A DNA stretch of 19,213 nt, from positions 1 through 19,213 of the forward strand of contig JBMSMG010000029.1 of the NCBI GenBank assembly GCA_049421025.1, read 5' to 3'. Source of the DNA: RGUW01 sp049421025. GTDB taxonomy: Bacteria; Cyanobacteriota; Cyanobacteriia; PCC-6307; Cyanobiaceae. Position numbers and translations under genes: made by a program. The notes under the pieces are model-generated. The model ran no database searches. It saw only the letters and a program-made list of their open reading frames with translations, and was not told where the DNA came from. This document shows, in pieces, positions 1 to 5,955 of the stretch (its first letter is position 1; the number at the start of each line of letters is the position of its first letter).

Positions 1-1
1 T

Positions 2-64
2 GTCACCAACCATGGCGGGCTCAACGAACGGTTCTGGCAACAATTGGCGCAACCCGCCCTCTGA
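2..64 (+). CDS. C-terminal tail of an unidentified gene (partial, starts before the window)
   Basis: Frame 2 stays open from the window edge to a TGA and encodes about 20 residues containing HGGLNERFWQQL. I chose it over the other two plus frames, which are also open for 77-83 bases, because its third codon positions are the most GC-rich (about 15 of 20), matching the genes downstream. Too little remains to name a family. It may equally be non-coding leader of petN. Confidence 0.3.
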   Translation, partial: VTNHGGLNERFWQQLAQPAL

Positions 65-111
65 AGCGCAACAAGGCTAGGTAAGCTCGCACAACGCGAT
101 TGCGCTTTCAG

Positions 112-213
112 ATGCTGATCACCGCTGGTTGGGCCTCCCTGGCCGCCATCTTCACGTTTTCGATCGCCATGGTCGTCTGGGGCCGCAACGGCGACGGCAG
201 CATCAATTTCTGA
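112..213 (+). CDS. petN: Cytochrome b6-f complex subunit VIII, PetN
   Basis: This 33-residue protein is the single-helix PetN subunit of the cytochrome b6f complex, which carries electrons from plastoquinol to plastocyanin or cytochrome c6 in the thylakoid membrane. It has a hydrophobic helix at about residues 2-23 followed by the family signature SIAMVVWGRNG. A short DGSINF tail follows, as I recall from PetN of marine picocyanobacteria. The length fits the family (about 29-33 residues). It starts at an ATG with no obvious Shine-Dalgarno site. The stop codon directly abuts the GTG of the next small gene, so the two are probably co-transcribed and translationally coupled. Confidence 0.93.
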   Translation: MLITAGWASLAAIFTFSIAMVVWGRNGDGSINF

Positions 214-366
214 GTGGTTGAGCTGCTTGCGGATCCTTCAAGGATCCTGTCGCTGACTGCAGCTGTCCTGCTGGTGTTTGTCAGTGTGTCTGTCGTCTAT
301 CTCTCGAGCGTCGAGTGGCGTGATCGCCGCCGGCGCAAGCTGCAGGAGCGCAAATCACGTCCGTGA
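214..366 (+). CDS. Small single-helix membrane protein between petN and cofH
   Basis: A 50-residue reading frame starts at a GTG immediately after the petN stop. Its TGA overlaps the cofH start as GTGA. Residues about 11-31 form one strongly hydrophobic segment (ILSLTAAVLLVFVSVSVVYL). It is followed by a highly basic cytoplasmic-type tail (WRDRRRRKLQERKSRP), so by the positive-inside rule the C-terminus should face the cytoplasm. No catalytic motif is visible and I cannot name a family. Evidence that it is real is the exact fit between two genes, the sensible membrane topology and the GC-rich third positions. It could assist b6f assembly or tether CofH to the membrane, but both ideas are inference from position only. 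Confidence 0.72.
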   Translation: MVELLADPSRILSLTAAVLLVFVSVSVVYLSSVEWRDRRRRKLQERKSRP

Positions 367-1595
367 GCCCCGCAGCTGCGCTGGCGCCCTGGGCCTATGC
401 CACAGCAGCCCGGCTGCTTCAGCCTCCTGAGCCCTTGACGGAGCCCAAGCGGGTTCCCCTGGCTGAACTGCTGCAGGATCTGCCCTGGGCCGTTGAGCCG
501 GAAACCTTTGCGCTACCCGATGCGCAGCTGGCTGCGGCCCTGCTCACGCCGATTGCCGCAGAGGAGGCCGAATCTCTGCGCCAGGCGGCCGACAGCTTGC
601 GCGCGGCCCTGGTGGGCGACACGGTCACCTACGTGATCAACCGCAACCTCAACCTCAGCAACCACTGCGTCAAGCACTGCAGTTTCTGCGCCTTTCGCCG
701 CGATCCGGGCACAGCGGGGGCGTACTGGCTCAGCCGCGATGAGCTGCAGGCCAAAGCGGCAGAAGCCCACCAGCGCGGTGCCAGCGAACTGTGTGTGCAG
801 GGCGGTCTCAACCCAGAAGCGCGTCACAACGGCAGCCTGCTGGCCTACGCCGAGGCGATGCTCTCGGATCTGCTCGAGGCGGCACCGGGGGTGCATCTGC
901 ATGCGTTTTCCCCCCAGGAACTGTTGTTCATGGCCGAGGGTGACGGCCTGCCGCTCGATGTGGTGATCGATCGGCTGCAGCAGGCCGGGCTGGCGTCAGT
1001 GCCGGGCACCGCGGCTGAGGTGCTCAGCGAGCCGCTGCGGCGCGTGCTCTGCCCTGAAAAGCTCAGCGCCCGCAGCTGGGTGGCGGTCATGTTGCAGGTC
1101 CATGGGCGCGGGCTGCCGGCTACCTCCACACTCATGGCGGGCCACATCGAGACCGGTGCCGACCGGGCCGCCCATCTGCTCACCCTGCTTGCGCTGCAGC
1201 GTCATGCCCTGGAGCGCGGGCAGACGGGCTTCACCGAATTTGTGCTGCTGCCGTTTGTGGGCCAGGCGGCGCCGGCGCCATTGCGTCAGCGGGTGGGGCG
1301 TGATCAGCCAGACCTGCAGGCCATGCTGCAGCTCACAGCTGTTTCACGATTGCTGCTGGGGCCTTGGATTCGCCATCACCAGCCCAGCTGGGTCAAGCTG
1401 GGTCTGGCGGGGGCCACTGAGGCGCTGCGCTGGGGCGCGAACGATCTCGGTGGCACGCTGATGGAGGAGCACATCACCACCATGGCGGGCGCCAGCGGCG
1501 GCACCAATCAAGATCCAGAGGCTCTTGAGGCTGCAGCGCGTTGCGCCGGCCGGCCGGTGCGCCGGCGTAGTACCACCTACGGGCCGTGTCCATGA
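363..1595 (+). CDS. cofH: FO synthase subunit 2 (radical SAM), CofH
   Basis: CofH is the radical SAM enzyme that joins tyrosine to the diaminouracil precursor (5-amino-6-ribitylamino-uracil). CofG then closes the ring to give FO (7,8-didemethyl-8-hydroxy-5-deazariboflavin). In cyanobacteria FO serves as the antenna chromophore of some DNA photolyases. The 410-residue protein shows the iron-sulfur cluster motif CVKHCSFC (Cys102, Cys106, Cys109) preceded by NRNLNLSN. Near the C-terminus is the CofH-type segment NDLGGTLMEEHITTMAGAS. The N-terminal 60 or so residues are a variable leader. Translation starts at a GTG that overlaps the stop of the upstream small gene by four bases, and the end overlaps the next gene as ATGA. 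The partner cofG is not in this window. The family assignment is firm; the photolyase role is from established knowledge. Confidence 0.93.
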   Translation: MSPAAALAPWAYATAARLLQPPEPLTEPKRVPLAELLQDLPWAVEPETFALPDAQLAAALLTPIAAEEAESLRQAADSLRAALVGDTVTYVINRNLNLSNHCVKHCSFCAFRRDPGTAGAYWLSRDELQAKAAEAHQRGASELCVQGGLNPEARHNGSLLAYAEAMLSDLLEAAPGVHLHAFSPQELLFMAEGDGLPLDVVIDRLQQAGLASVPGTAAEVLSEPLRRVLCPEKLSARSWVAVMLQVHGRGLPATSTLMAGHIETGADRAAHLLTLLALQRHALERGQTGFTEFVLLPFVGQAAPAPLRQRVGRDQPDLQAMLQLTAVSRLLLGPWIRHHQPSWVKLGLAGATEALRWGANDLGGTLMEEHITTMAGASGGTNQDPEALEAAARCAGRPVRRRSTTYGPCP

Positions 1596-2932
1596 AACGG
1601 CGCCTGGCCTTGCCCAACACCGCAGCACTGACGGCTGCCTTGCTGCTGCTGCCTTCGGCAGCTCTGCTGATCTGGCCCAGGCCCCAGGCCCAGGGTCTGG
1701 CCAAGCTGCTGCCCCAGATTCAGTTGCTGCAAAGCTTTGGCGCCTCAGGGGCACGGCCGCTGCCGGTGCTCTGGCGCGAGCGTTTGGGGGCTGCTGCACC
1801 TGCCCTGTGGCAACGCCAGCAGGGCACCTGGTGGCAGTTCTGGGGGGGGCATGGTGCGGCTGGGGCCTATCTGGCCCTGCCGGCCCACAGCCTCAGCGGG
1901 GTGCCGGCTGCGCGATTGCCGGTACCGCCGCTTGTGGTCGGCAACCTGGCTGTGCTGGCTGCCGATCCCCTGGCCCGTCAGGCCCTAGCTGAGCGTCTCG
2001 CCGCGGTGGTGCGGCCGCAGCGTGGGCTCGAGCAGCGCTGCCTGGCGCAGCTGCGCAGGCCTCAGGCCGTCTATTGGAGCAGCGCTGGTCTGGGATCACT
2101 GGCGGGTCCTGTGGCCCCTTTGATGCAGCGGTTGCAGCAGGGATGCCTGAGCCTGCAGCTGCGCGGGCTCAGCCTCGACTTCAACGGCGAGGCGGCGGCG
2201 GCCACCGGGGTGCTCGCCCAGCCGGCGCCTGCCCGCTGGCAGCCAAGCACCAGGCCCTTGCCGCAGAACGTTTTGCTGGAGCTCCAGGGACCCTCGCTCG
2301 AGGTGCTGCTGCAGGGTCTGCTGGCTCGGCAGTTGGTGCGCGAACCGTTGGCCGCGCGCTATGGCATTAGCGATGCGCAGTTGGCTCTGCTGCGCCGTTT
2401 GCCGTTTGTCTTGCGACTGCGCGAGCTGGCCGGGGGATCGTTTCAAGCGGGTCTTGAGCTTGAGCTGGCTCCGGCGGCGCGCGACCGCCAGGCCTGGGCG
2501 CAGCTGCTGGCAGGGCTACGCGCCCCCTTGCAGCAGCAGGGGCTGCAGGAACCCGTGCCGGCGCTGCAAGGCCTGACCCCACGCCTCAATGCGACGGGCG
2601 CCCTGCCCAGTGCCCGCTTTCGCGACGAGGCCGGCGCCGAGGTGGGCGGCTGGCGTTGGGTCTTGCCAGCCGGTCGCGCACAAGAGCCGCGCCTGCTGCT
2701 TTACCTGGGGCCCCAGCCCCAGAGCGTGCTGGGTGCTGGCGGACCTGCTCAGAGCTCAGCAGAGCTGCGGCTGCGCGCCAGACCCGCCAGTCTCAACCGG
2801 ATGGGCCTGTGGCCACAGGAATTCCCCCAGTTGATCAAGGATGCCGATCAGTTGGAGCTGGTTGCCGGTGCCGGCGCTACAGCGCCGATCAGCCAGCTGT
2901 CTGGACGCCTGGAGCTGAGCCGCCCTCGCTAG
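1592..2932 (+). CDS. Membrane-anchored or exported protein of unknown function (weakly DUF3352-like)
   Basis: I do not recognise this 446-residue protein with certainty. It begins with a basic stretch and a hydrophobic segment (about residues 10-27, ALTAALLLLPSAALLIWP), suggesting a signal anchor or signal peptide. The remainder is rich in Ala, Leu, Gln and Pro and has no visible catalytic motif. The segment AVYWSSAGLGSLAG followed by CLSLQLRGLSLDF resembles my memory of cyanobacterial DUF3352 proteins, but this is weak. I chose the ATG that overlaps the cofH stop (ATGA) rather than a GTG two codons earlier, because the 4-base overlap repeats the pattern at the previous junction. Its last 44 bases overlap, on the opposite strand, the end of thf1. 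Confidence 0.8.
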   Translation: MKRRLALPNTAALTAALLLLPSAALLIWPRPQAQGLAKLLPQIQLLQSFGASGARPLPVLWRERLGAAAPALWQRQQGTWWQFWGGHGAAGAYLALPAHSLSGVPAARLPVPPLVVGNLAVLAADPLARQALAERLAAVVRPQRGLEQRCLAQLRRPQAVYWSSAGLGSLAGPVAPLMQRLQQGCLSLQLRGLSLDFNGEAAAATGVLAQPAPARWQPSTRPLPQNVLLELQGPSLEVLLQGLLARQLVREPLAARYGISDAQLALLRRLPFVLRLRELAGGSFQAGLELELAPAARDRQAWAQLLAGLRAPLQQQGLQEPVPALQGLTPRLNATGALPSARFRDEAGAEVGGWRWVLPAGRAQEPRLLLYLGPQPQSVLGAGGPAQSSAELRLRARPASLNRMGLWPQEFPQLIKDADQLELVAGAGATAPISQLSGRLELSRPR

Positions 2933-3629
2933 GGGTGTCGCTGGGCGGGGCTACCGCAGCCGGAGCAGCGGTGCTGCGCCGCTCACGTTTGCGCTTTTCG
3001 GCAGCAACGGTCTCTTCCATCAACTCGACGGCCTGGGCCATTTTTTCGAGATTGCTGGCGTAGAGCTTGAGATCCTTGTCGAGTCGCTCGCGCAGCAGCC
3101 CCATCGAGGCCCCCAGGTCATGGGCATAGCTGCGCAGGGCTGCAGGATCCATGGCATCGGCGCCCTGGGCCTGCTCCAGCAGTGCCATCAGGCCGACCGC
3201 CATCAGCCTTGAGTAGTGAAAATCGGGCCGCTGAATGCTGGCCAGGGCTGAGGCGATCGGCTCTGGCGCATCTTTGCCTTGCTGCTCAATCCACTGTTTG
3301 ACCGCCTCAACGCTGTGCTTACCCATGGCACCAAGCGCAGCGCTGTGTTGCTGACGCAGTGCACCGCCGTCGAAGCCGCTCGAGCTGCACAAGGCGTCAA
3401 ACAACGGCAGCCTTTGCGTCTCAGGCCGGTAGCCCTTGGCAAAGCCGTCAAACACCTGCACCAGCCCCACGGCAAACAGGGCATCGGCCTGAAAACCTTG
3501 CTGGCGGCTGAGCAGGTGCAGTTCGACCAGCAGCTCATCCACCATGCGCCGGTACAGCGGTCCGATCACATAAGGAAAGGCGCTGTGAAAGGCGCGCTTG
3601 CTGTCGGCAACGGTGAGGGCGGCGCTCAC
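2889..3629 (-). CDS. thf1: Thylakoid formation protein Thf1 / Psb29
   Basis: Thf1 (Psb29) is a thylakoid-associated protein needed for normal photosystem II repair. In Synechocystis it is known to interact with and stabilise FtsH proteases. Family hallmarks are TVADSKRAFHSAFPYVI near the N-terminus, then LYRRMVDELLVELHLL and the FAVGLVQVFDGFAKGY block. A charged helical, probably coiled-coil C-terminal part (LYASNLEKMAQAVELMEE) follows, with a short basic and Pro/Ala/Ser-rich tail. An open frame extends 29 codons further upstream, but homologues start just before the TVADSK block, so I chose the GTG giving VSAALTVADSK (246 residues). The gene is divergent to clpP, and a thylakoid-type ftsH lies about 4.5 kb away, which fits a shared theme of membrane protein quality control. 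The 3' end overlaps the convergent upstream operon. Confidence 0.92.
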   Translation of the reverse strand: MSAALTVADSKRAFHSAFPYVIGPLYRRMVDELLVELHLLSRQQGFQADALFAVGLVQVFDGFAKGYRPETQRLPLFDALCSSSGFDGGALRQQHSAALGAMGKHSVEAVKQWIEQQGKDAPEPIASALASIQRPDFHYSRLMAVGLMALLEQAQGADAMDPAALRSYAHDLGASMGLLRERLDKDLKLYASNLEKMAQAVELMEETVAAEKRKRERRSTAAPAAVAPPSDTPSEGGSAPGVQTAG

Positions 3630-3721
3630 GCGGGTGCATCCAAGGTGCTGCGACCCTAGCGCCGCCTGTCTCAGGCCGTTTCCAGGCTCAGTAGGATCAC
3701 CCCACCAAGCCGCCATGCCCT
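3630..3721. promoter_or_regulatory. Divergent promoter region between thf1 and clpP
   Basis: These 92 bases separate two genes pointing away from each other, so both promoters, or at least their leaders, should lie here. A TAGGAT hexamer near 3693 could serve as a -10 box for clpP, but I see no convincing -35 partner. An ATG at 3715 is out of frame with clpP. This is inferred from gene orientation, not from strong promoter sequence. Confidence 0.35.
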
Positions 3722-4318
3722 GTGACCACGATCCCCATTGTCATCGAGGAATCGGGTCGCGGCGAGCGCGCTTTTGACATTTACTCGCGCCTGCTGCGCG
3801 AGCGCATCGTCTTTTTGGGTGAGCCGGTGACCGCCGAGTCGGCCAACCGCATCGTGGCCCAGCTGCTGTTTCTCGAAGCAGAAGACCCCGACAAGGACAT
3901 TTTCCTCTACATCAACTCGCCAGGCGGCTCGGTGTACGACGGCCTCGGCATTTTTGACACCATGCAGCACATCAAGCCCGATGTGCAGACCGTTTGCGTG
4001 GGCTTGGCCGCCTCGATGGGTGCCTTCTTGCTCTGCGCAGGCGCTAAGGGCAAGCGCAGCAGCCTGACCCACTCGCGCATCATGATTCACCAGCCGCTGG
4101 GCGGTGCTCGCGGTCAGGCCAGCGACATTCGCATTCAGGCCGACGAGATCCTTTACCTCAAGAAAAAGCTCAACAGCGAACTCGCTGATCGCACCGGCCA
4201 ACCCCTGAGCCGCATTGAAGAAGACACCGATCGCGACTTCTTCATGTCACCGGCCGAGGCCGTTGAGTATGGACTCATCGACAAGGTGATCGACAAGCGG
4301 CCCGTGCGCCCACTCTGA
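3722..4318 (+). CDS. clpP: ATP-dependent Clp protease proteolytic subunit ClpP
   Basis: ClpP is the serine protease core that forms a double-heptamer barrel and degrades proteins fed to it by ClpC or ClpX. The 198-residue protein has the full catalytic triad: Ser98 in GLAASMGAF, His123 in MIHQPLGGARG and Asp172 in TDRDFFM. The family blocks LYINSPGGSVYDGLGIFDTM and FLEAEDPDKDI are intact. Length and the IPIVIEESGRGERAFDIYSRLL N-terminus, with almost no propeptide, match cyanobacterial ClpP1/ClpP2-type subunits. Cyanobacteria carry several clpP paralogues plus clpR, and I cannot tell which number this is. It starts at a GTG (MTTIPIV) with no visible Shine-Dalgarno site. The next gene starts directly at the base after its stop. 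Confidence 0.96.
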   Translation: MTTIPIVIEESGRGERAFDIYSRLLRERIVFLGEPVTAESANRIVAQLLFLEAEDPDKDIFLYINSPGGSVYDGLGIFDTMQHIKPDVQTVCVGLAASMGAFLLCAGAKGKRSSLTHSRIMIHQPLGGARGQASDIRIQADEILYLKKKLNSELADRTGQPLSRIEEDTDRDFFMSPAEAVEYGLIDKVIDKRPVRPL

Positions 4319-4495
4319 GTGGGCCGAGGCCGCAGCAAGGGATCACAGGTCTCAGGGCAGAAGGGGCTCCCTCCCAGCCTGAGACCCTCCAAGATCTGTG
4401 CGGTCTGCGGCCGCCCCTTCAGCTGGCGCAAAAAGTGGGCCAGCGTGTGGGAGCAGGTCGTCTACTGCTCCGAGCGATGTCGCAACAGCCGCTGA
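4319..4495 (+). CDS. Small DUF2256 protein with four-cysteine zinc-finger-like motif
   Basis: A 58-residue frame begins at a GTG directly after the clpP stop codon. Its first part, MGRGRSKGSQ, is basic. The core reads ICAVCGRPFSWRKKW and then VVYCSERCRNSR, that is CxxC-(about 21 residues)-CxxxC, the hallmark of DUF2256 proteins and probably a treble-clef or zinc-ribbon metal site. The function of the family is unknown to me; the Arg/Lys-rich character suggests nucleic-acid or ribosome contact, which is inference. The abutment with clpP implies co-expression. Only six bases separate its stop from the stop of the convergent secreted-protein gene. Confidence 0.85.
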   Translation: MGRGRSKGSQVSGQKGLPPSLRPSKICAVCGRPFSWRKKWASVWEQVVYCSERCRNSR

Positions 4496-4501
4496 GCGAC
4501 T

Positions 4502-4861
4502 TCAGTGGTTGTGGCAGACCTTCTCAGCCATGGTCATATCAACGGTGCCTGGCGCAATCGCCTTCCAACCGCTGCTCACGGGACTGGTGCCGTTGCGGAT
4601 CGTCATCGCTTTGCAGTTGATCAACTCAGTGCTGATGGCCTCATCTTTGGTTAGGCCCTGAACCTCGATGGTGCAGATGTTGTCCTTGCAGCCCATCGGC
4701 TTGTAGCGCACCTTGATCTCATCGATCCGGGTGGGGATCTCAATCCAGGTCCCCTGCTCATGAGAGCCGGCCATGGCTGCACCTTGACTGCAGCTCAGGC
4801 CCAGTGCCAGGCCCAGCAGAGCAAGTGCCTGAACGGGAAACCGTCGTGCGATCGATGCCAT
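4502..4861 (-). CDS. Small secreted cysteine-containing protein of unknown function
   Basis: The 119-residue protein starts with a basic n-region and a hydrophobic core (FPVQALALLGLALGL), with likely cleavage after AMA near residue 31, so export to the periplasm or lumen is expected. The mature part has four cysteines (Cys58, Cys63, Cys83, Cys116), compatible with two disulfides. It is predicted to be mostly beta strand: WIEIPTRIDEIKVRY, then a CTIEV strand, and an end block WKAIAPGTVDMTMAEKVC. That layout is vaguely like the surface-adhesin E-like family of small Gram-negative secreted proteins, but I would not assign it. A purine-rich AAAGG lies 4 bases before the ATG, and a perfect 7-bp inverted repeat sits in the leader. 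Confidence 0.75.
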   Translation of the reverse strand: MASIARRFPVQALALLGLALGLSCSQGAAMAGSHEQGTWIEIPTRIDEIKVRYKPMGCKDNICTIEVQGLTKDEAISTELINCKAMTIRNGTSPVSSGWKAIAPGTVDMTMAEKVCHNH

Positions 4862-4877
4862 GTGCCTTTGAGCTCTT

Positions 4878-4896
4878 CACTGAGGCTTGCTCAGTG
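4878..4896 (-). repeat. Perfect 7-bp inverted repeat in the leader of the secreted-protein gene
   Basis: CACTGAG and CTCAGTG flank a 5-base loop, ending 17 bases before the start codon of the minus-strand secreted protein gene. It could be an operator palindrome or an mRNA hairpin near the ribosome site. The role is not shown by the sequence. Confidence 0.5.
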
Positions 4897-4992
4897 TATT
4901 GGCGTTCTCTGTTGGTGTGTTCATGACCCTGCGCACGTTGATCGCCAGGGAGATCCATGTTCCAAGCCACTGGTGCATGCGGATCTGCGCGA

Positions 4993-5009
4993 TCAGGCGC
5001 CGCGCCTGA
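4993..5009. repeat. GC-rich 7-bp hairpin (TCAGGCG-ccg-CGCCTGA)
   Basis: A perfect stem of seven pairs closes a three-base loop, a compact and stable hairpin in either orientation. There is no U tract on either side, so it is not a standard terminator. Confidence 0.5.
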
Positions 5010-5142
5010 GTCGGAAGGTTCAACGCTCCAAGCGTCAATGCATCAACCAACCGCCTGAGCTGTGAAGAGGGCGCCAGGTCTCCCTACCTTTGAGCAAGCT
5101 CAGAACCATGATGCAAATCTCGGCCGGCTCACCGTTCAACGA

Positions 5143-5163
5143 TGGCCCGTTGCTGCTGGGCCA
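5143..5163. repeat. Inverted repeat TGGCCC / GGGCCA downstream of the COQ4-like gene
   Basis: A six-pair GC-rich stem with a 9-base loop lies just beyond the stop of the minus-strand COQ4-like gene. It could help end or stabilise that transcript. A T-run is missing, so I do not call it a terminator. Confidence 0.35.
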
Positions 5164-5169
5164 ACCGCT

Positions 5170-5937
5170 TCAGGCCAAGGCGGCGGTGATCGCCGCATTC
5201 GAGTACCAGCTGTAGGGGCCTTCACGCACGGGCTCGATGGCCAGTTCGCTGCGCAGGTCTTCAAGGTTCTGGCCCATGCGCTCTTCCCAGATCACCGGGA
5301 ACAGGGGCTTGGCACGGATTCCCATGGCCATGCCCTGGGTGATCAGGTCGTAGGTGTAGCCGAGGCTGCCGGCATACTCCTCAGCAGTCTCATAATCCTC
5401 ATCAGCCTTACCGGTGTCAAAGAAGTTCAGCATTAACCCAACCAGGTTGATGAACGAGAAGCCCGGGAAGCCGAACTGGCCCATGCTGATGCTGATCACC
5501 CCGGTTTCGCCGAAGTCGTCGAGGCTGTAGCCGCTGACGATGTGGTGAATGTCGTGGGTGGCATAGACCCGGTAATTGACATAATCACCGTCGCTTTCAA
5601 GGTTGTTGTAGAAGGCCGGATCGGGGAAAAAGTCGATGTCGTAGCCCAATGTCTCCATCACTGTGGCGTAGGTGTGGCCAAGACTCCCTTTGGGCAGCTG
5701 CTTGAAGGCTGCTACGTCATAGGGGCCGCAGAGCTGGCGCGATTGGATCAAGGCCGCCGCAGCCGGGTCTTGATGCAGATACCGCAGACAGCGCGACATC
5801 GGATTGCCCGAGAGACGGCGCGAGAGCTCGAACACGTTGCCGGCATCGTCGCCGGCGCCTGCCGCCAGGTCGGCCAGCTCGAGAAACTCCTTGATGTGCT
5901 CGGCTGAGGCGACCCGGTTGAGATAACGGAATCCCAT
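5170..5937 (-). CDS. COQ4-family protein (quinone-biosynthesis-type)
   Basis: The 255-residue protein carries the COQ4 signature exactly spaced as HDxxHx11E: His128, Asp129, His132 and Glu144 in THDIHHIVSGYSLDDFGE, a probable metal site. Before it are the typical elements LGHTYATVMETLGYD and FYNNLESDGDYVNYR. In eukaryotes and some bacteria COQ4 acts in ubiquinone synthesis at ring carbon 1. Cyanobacteria make plastoquinone, so a role in plastoquinone ring chemistry or membrane quinone handling is a reasonable inference, not shown. The hydrophobic stretch FGFPGFSFINLVGLMLNFF may contact membrane. The start is an ATG 18 bases after the CDF gene stop, so it is probably the last gene of a three-gene operon. 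Part of the coding sequence is clearly AT-richer than the surrounding chromosome. Confidence 0.85.
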   Translation of the reverse strand: MGFRYLNRVASAEHIKEFLELADLAAGAGDDAGNVFELSRRLSGNPMSRCLRYLHQDPAAAALIQSRQLCGPYDVAAFKQLPKGSLGHTYATVMETLGYDIDFFPDPAFYNNLESDGDYVNYRVYATHDIHHIVSGYSLDDFGETGVISISMGQFGFPGFSFINLVGLMLNFFDTGKADEDYETAEEYAGSLGYTYDLITQGMAMGIRAKPLFPVIWEERMGQNLEDLRSELAIEPVREGPYSWYSNAAITAALA

Positions 5938-5955
5938 GAGCTAACGGCTCGAGCC

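Larger units (their letters stand above)
4862..5169. other. 308-base gene-free gap with several small hairpins
   Basis: I find no convincing gene here. Open frames are short, such as one of 28 codons at 4923-5009 on the plus strand. Three perfect small inverted repeats are present at 4878-4896, 4993-5009 and 5143-5163, none followed by a T tract. The gap should contain the promoter of the secreted-protein gene and the 3' end of the COQ4 operon transcript. It may hold degraded sequence or a small RNA. Confidence 0.6.

Noticed and set aside
4923..5009. 28-codon plus-strand frame starting MTLRTLIAREIH
   Set aside because: Too short, with no recognisable domain, and it includes the GC-rich hairpin; chance is likely.
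4760..5065. 101-codon plus-strand frame rich in Cys
   Set aside because: It runs antisense over the start of the secreted-protein gene and has no good start or family resemblance.
5108..5215. Plus-strand frame of 35 codons starting MMQISAGSPFNDG
   Set aside because: Its second half is antisense to the end of the COQ4-like gene, and no family or ribosome site is visible.
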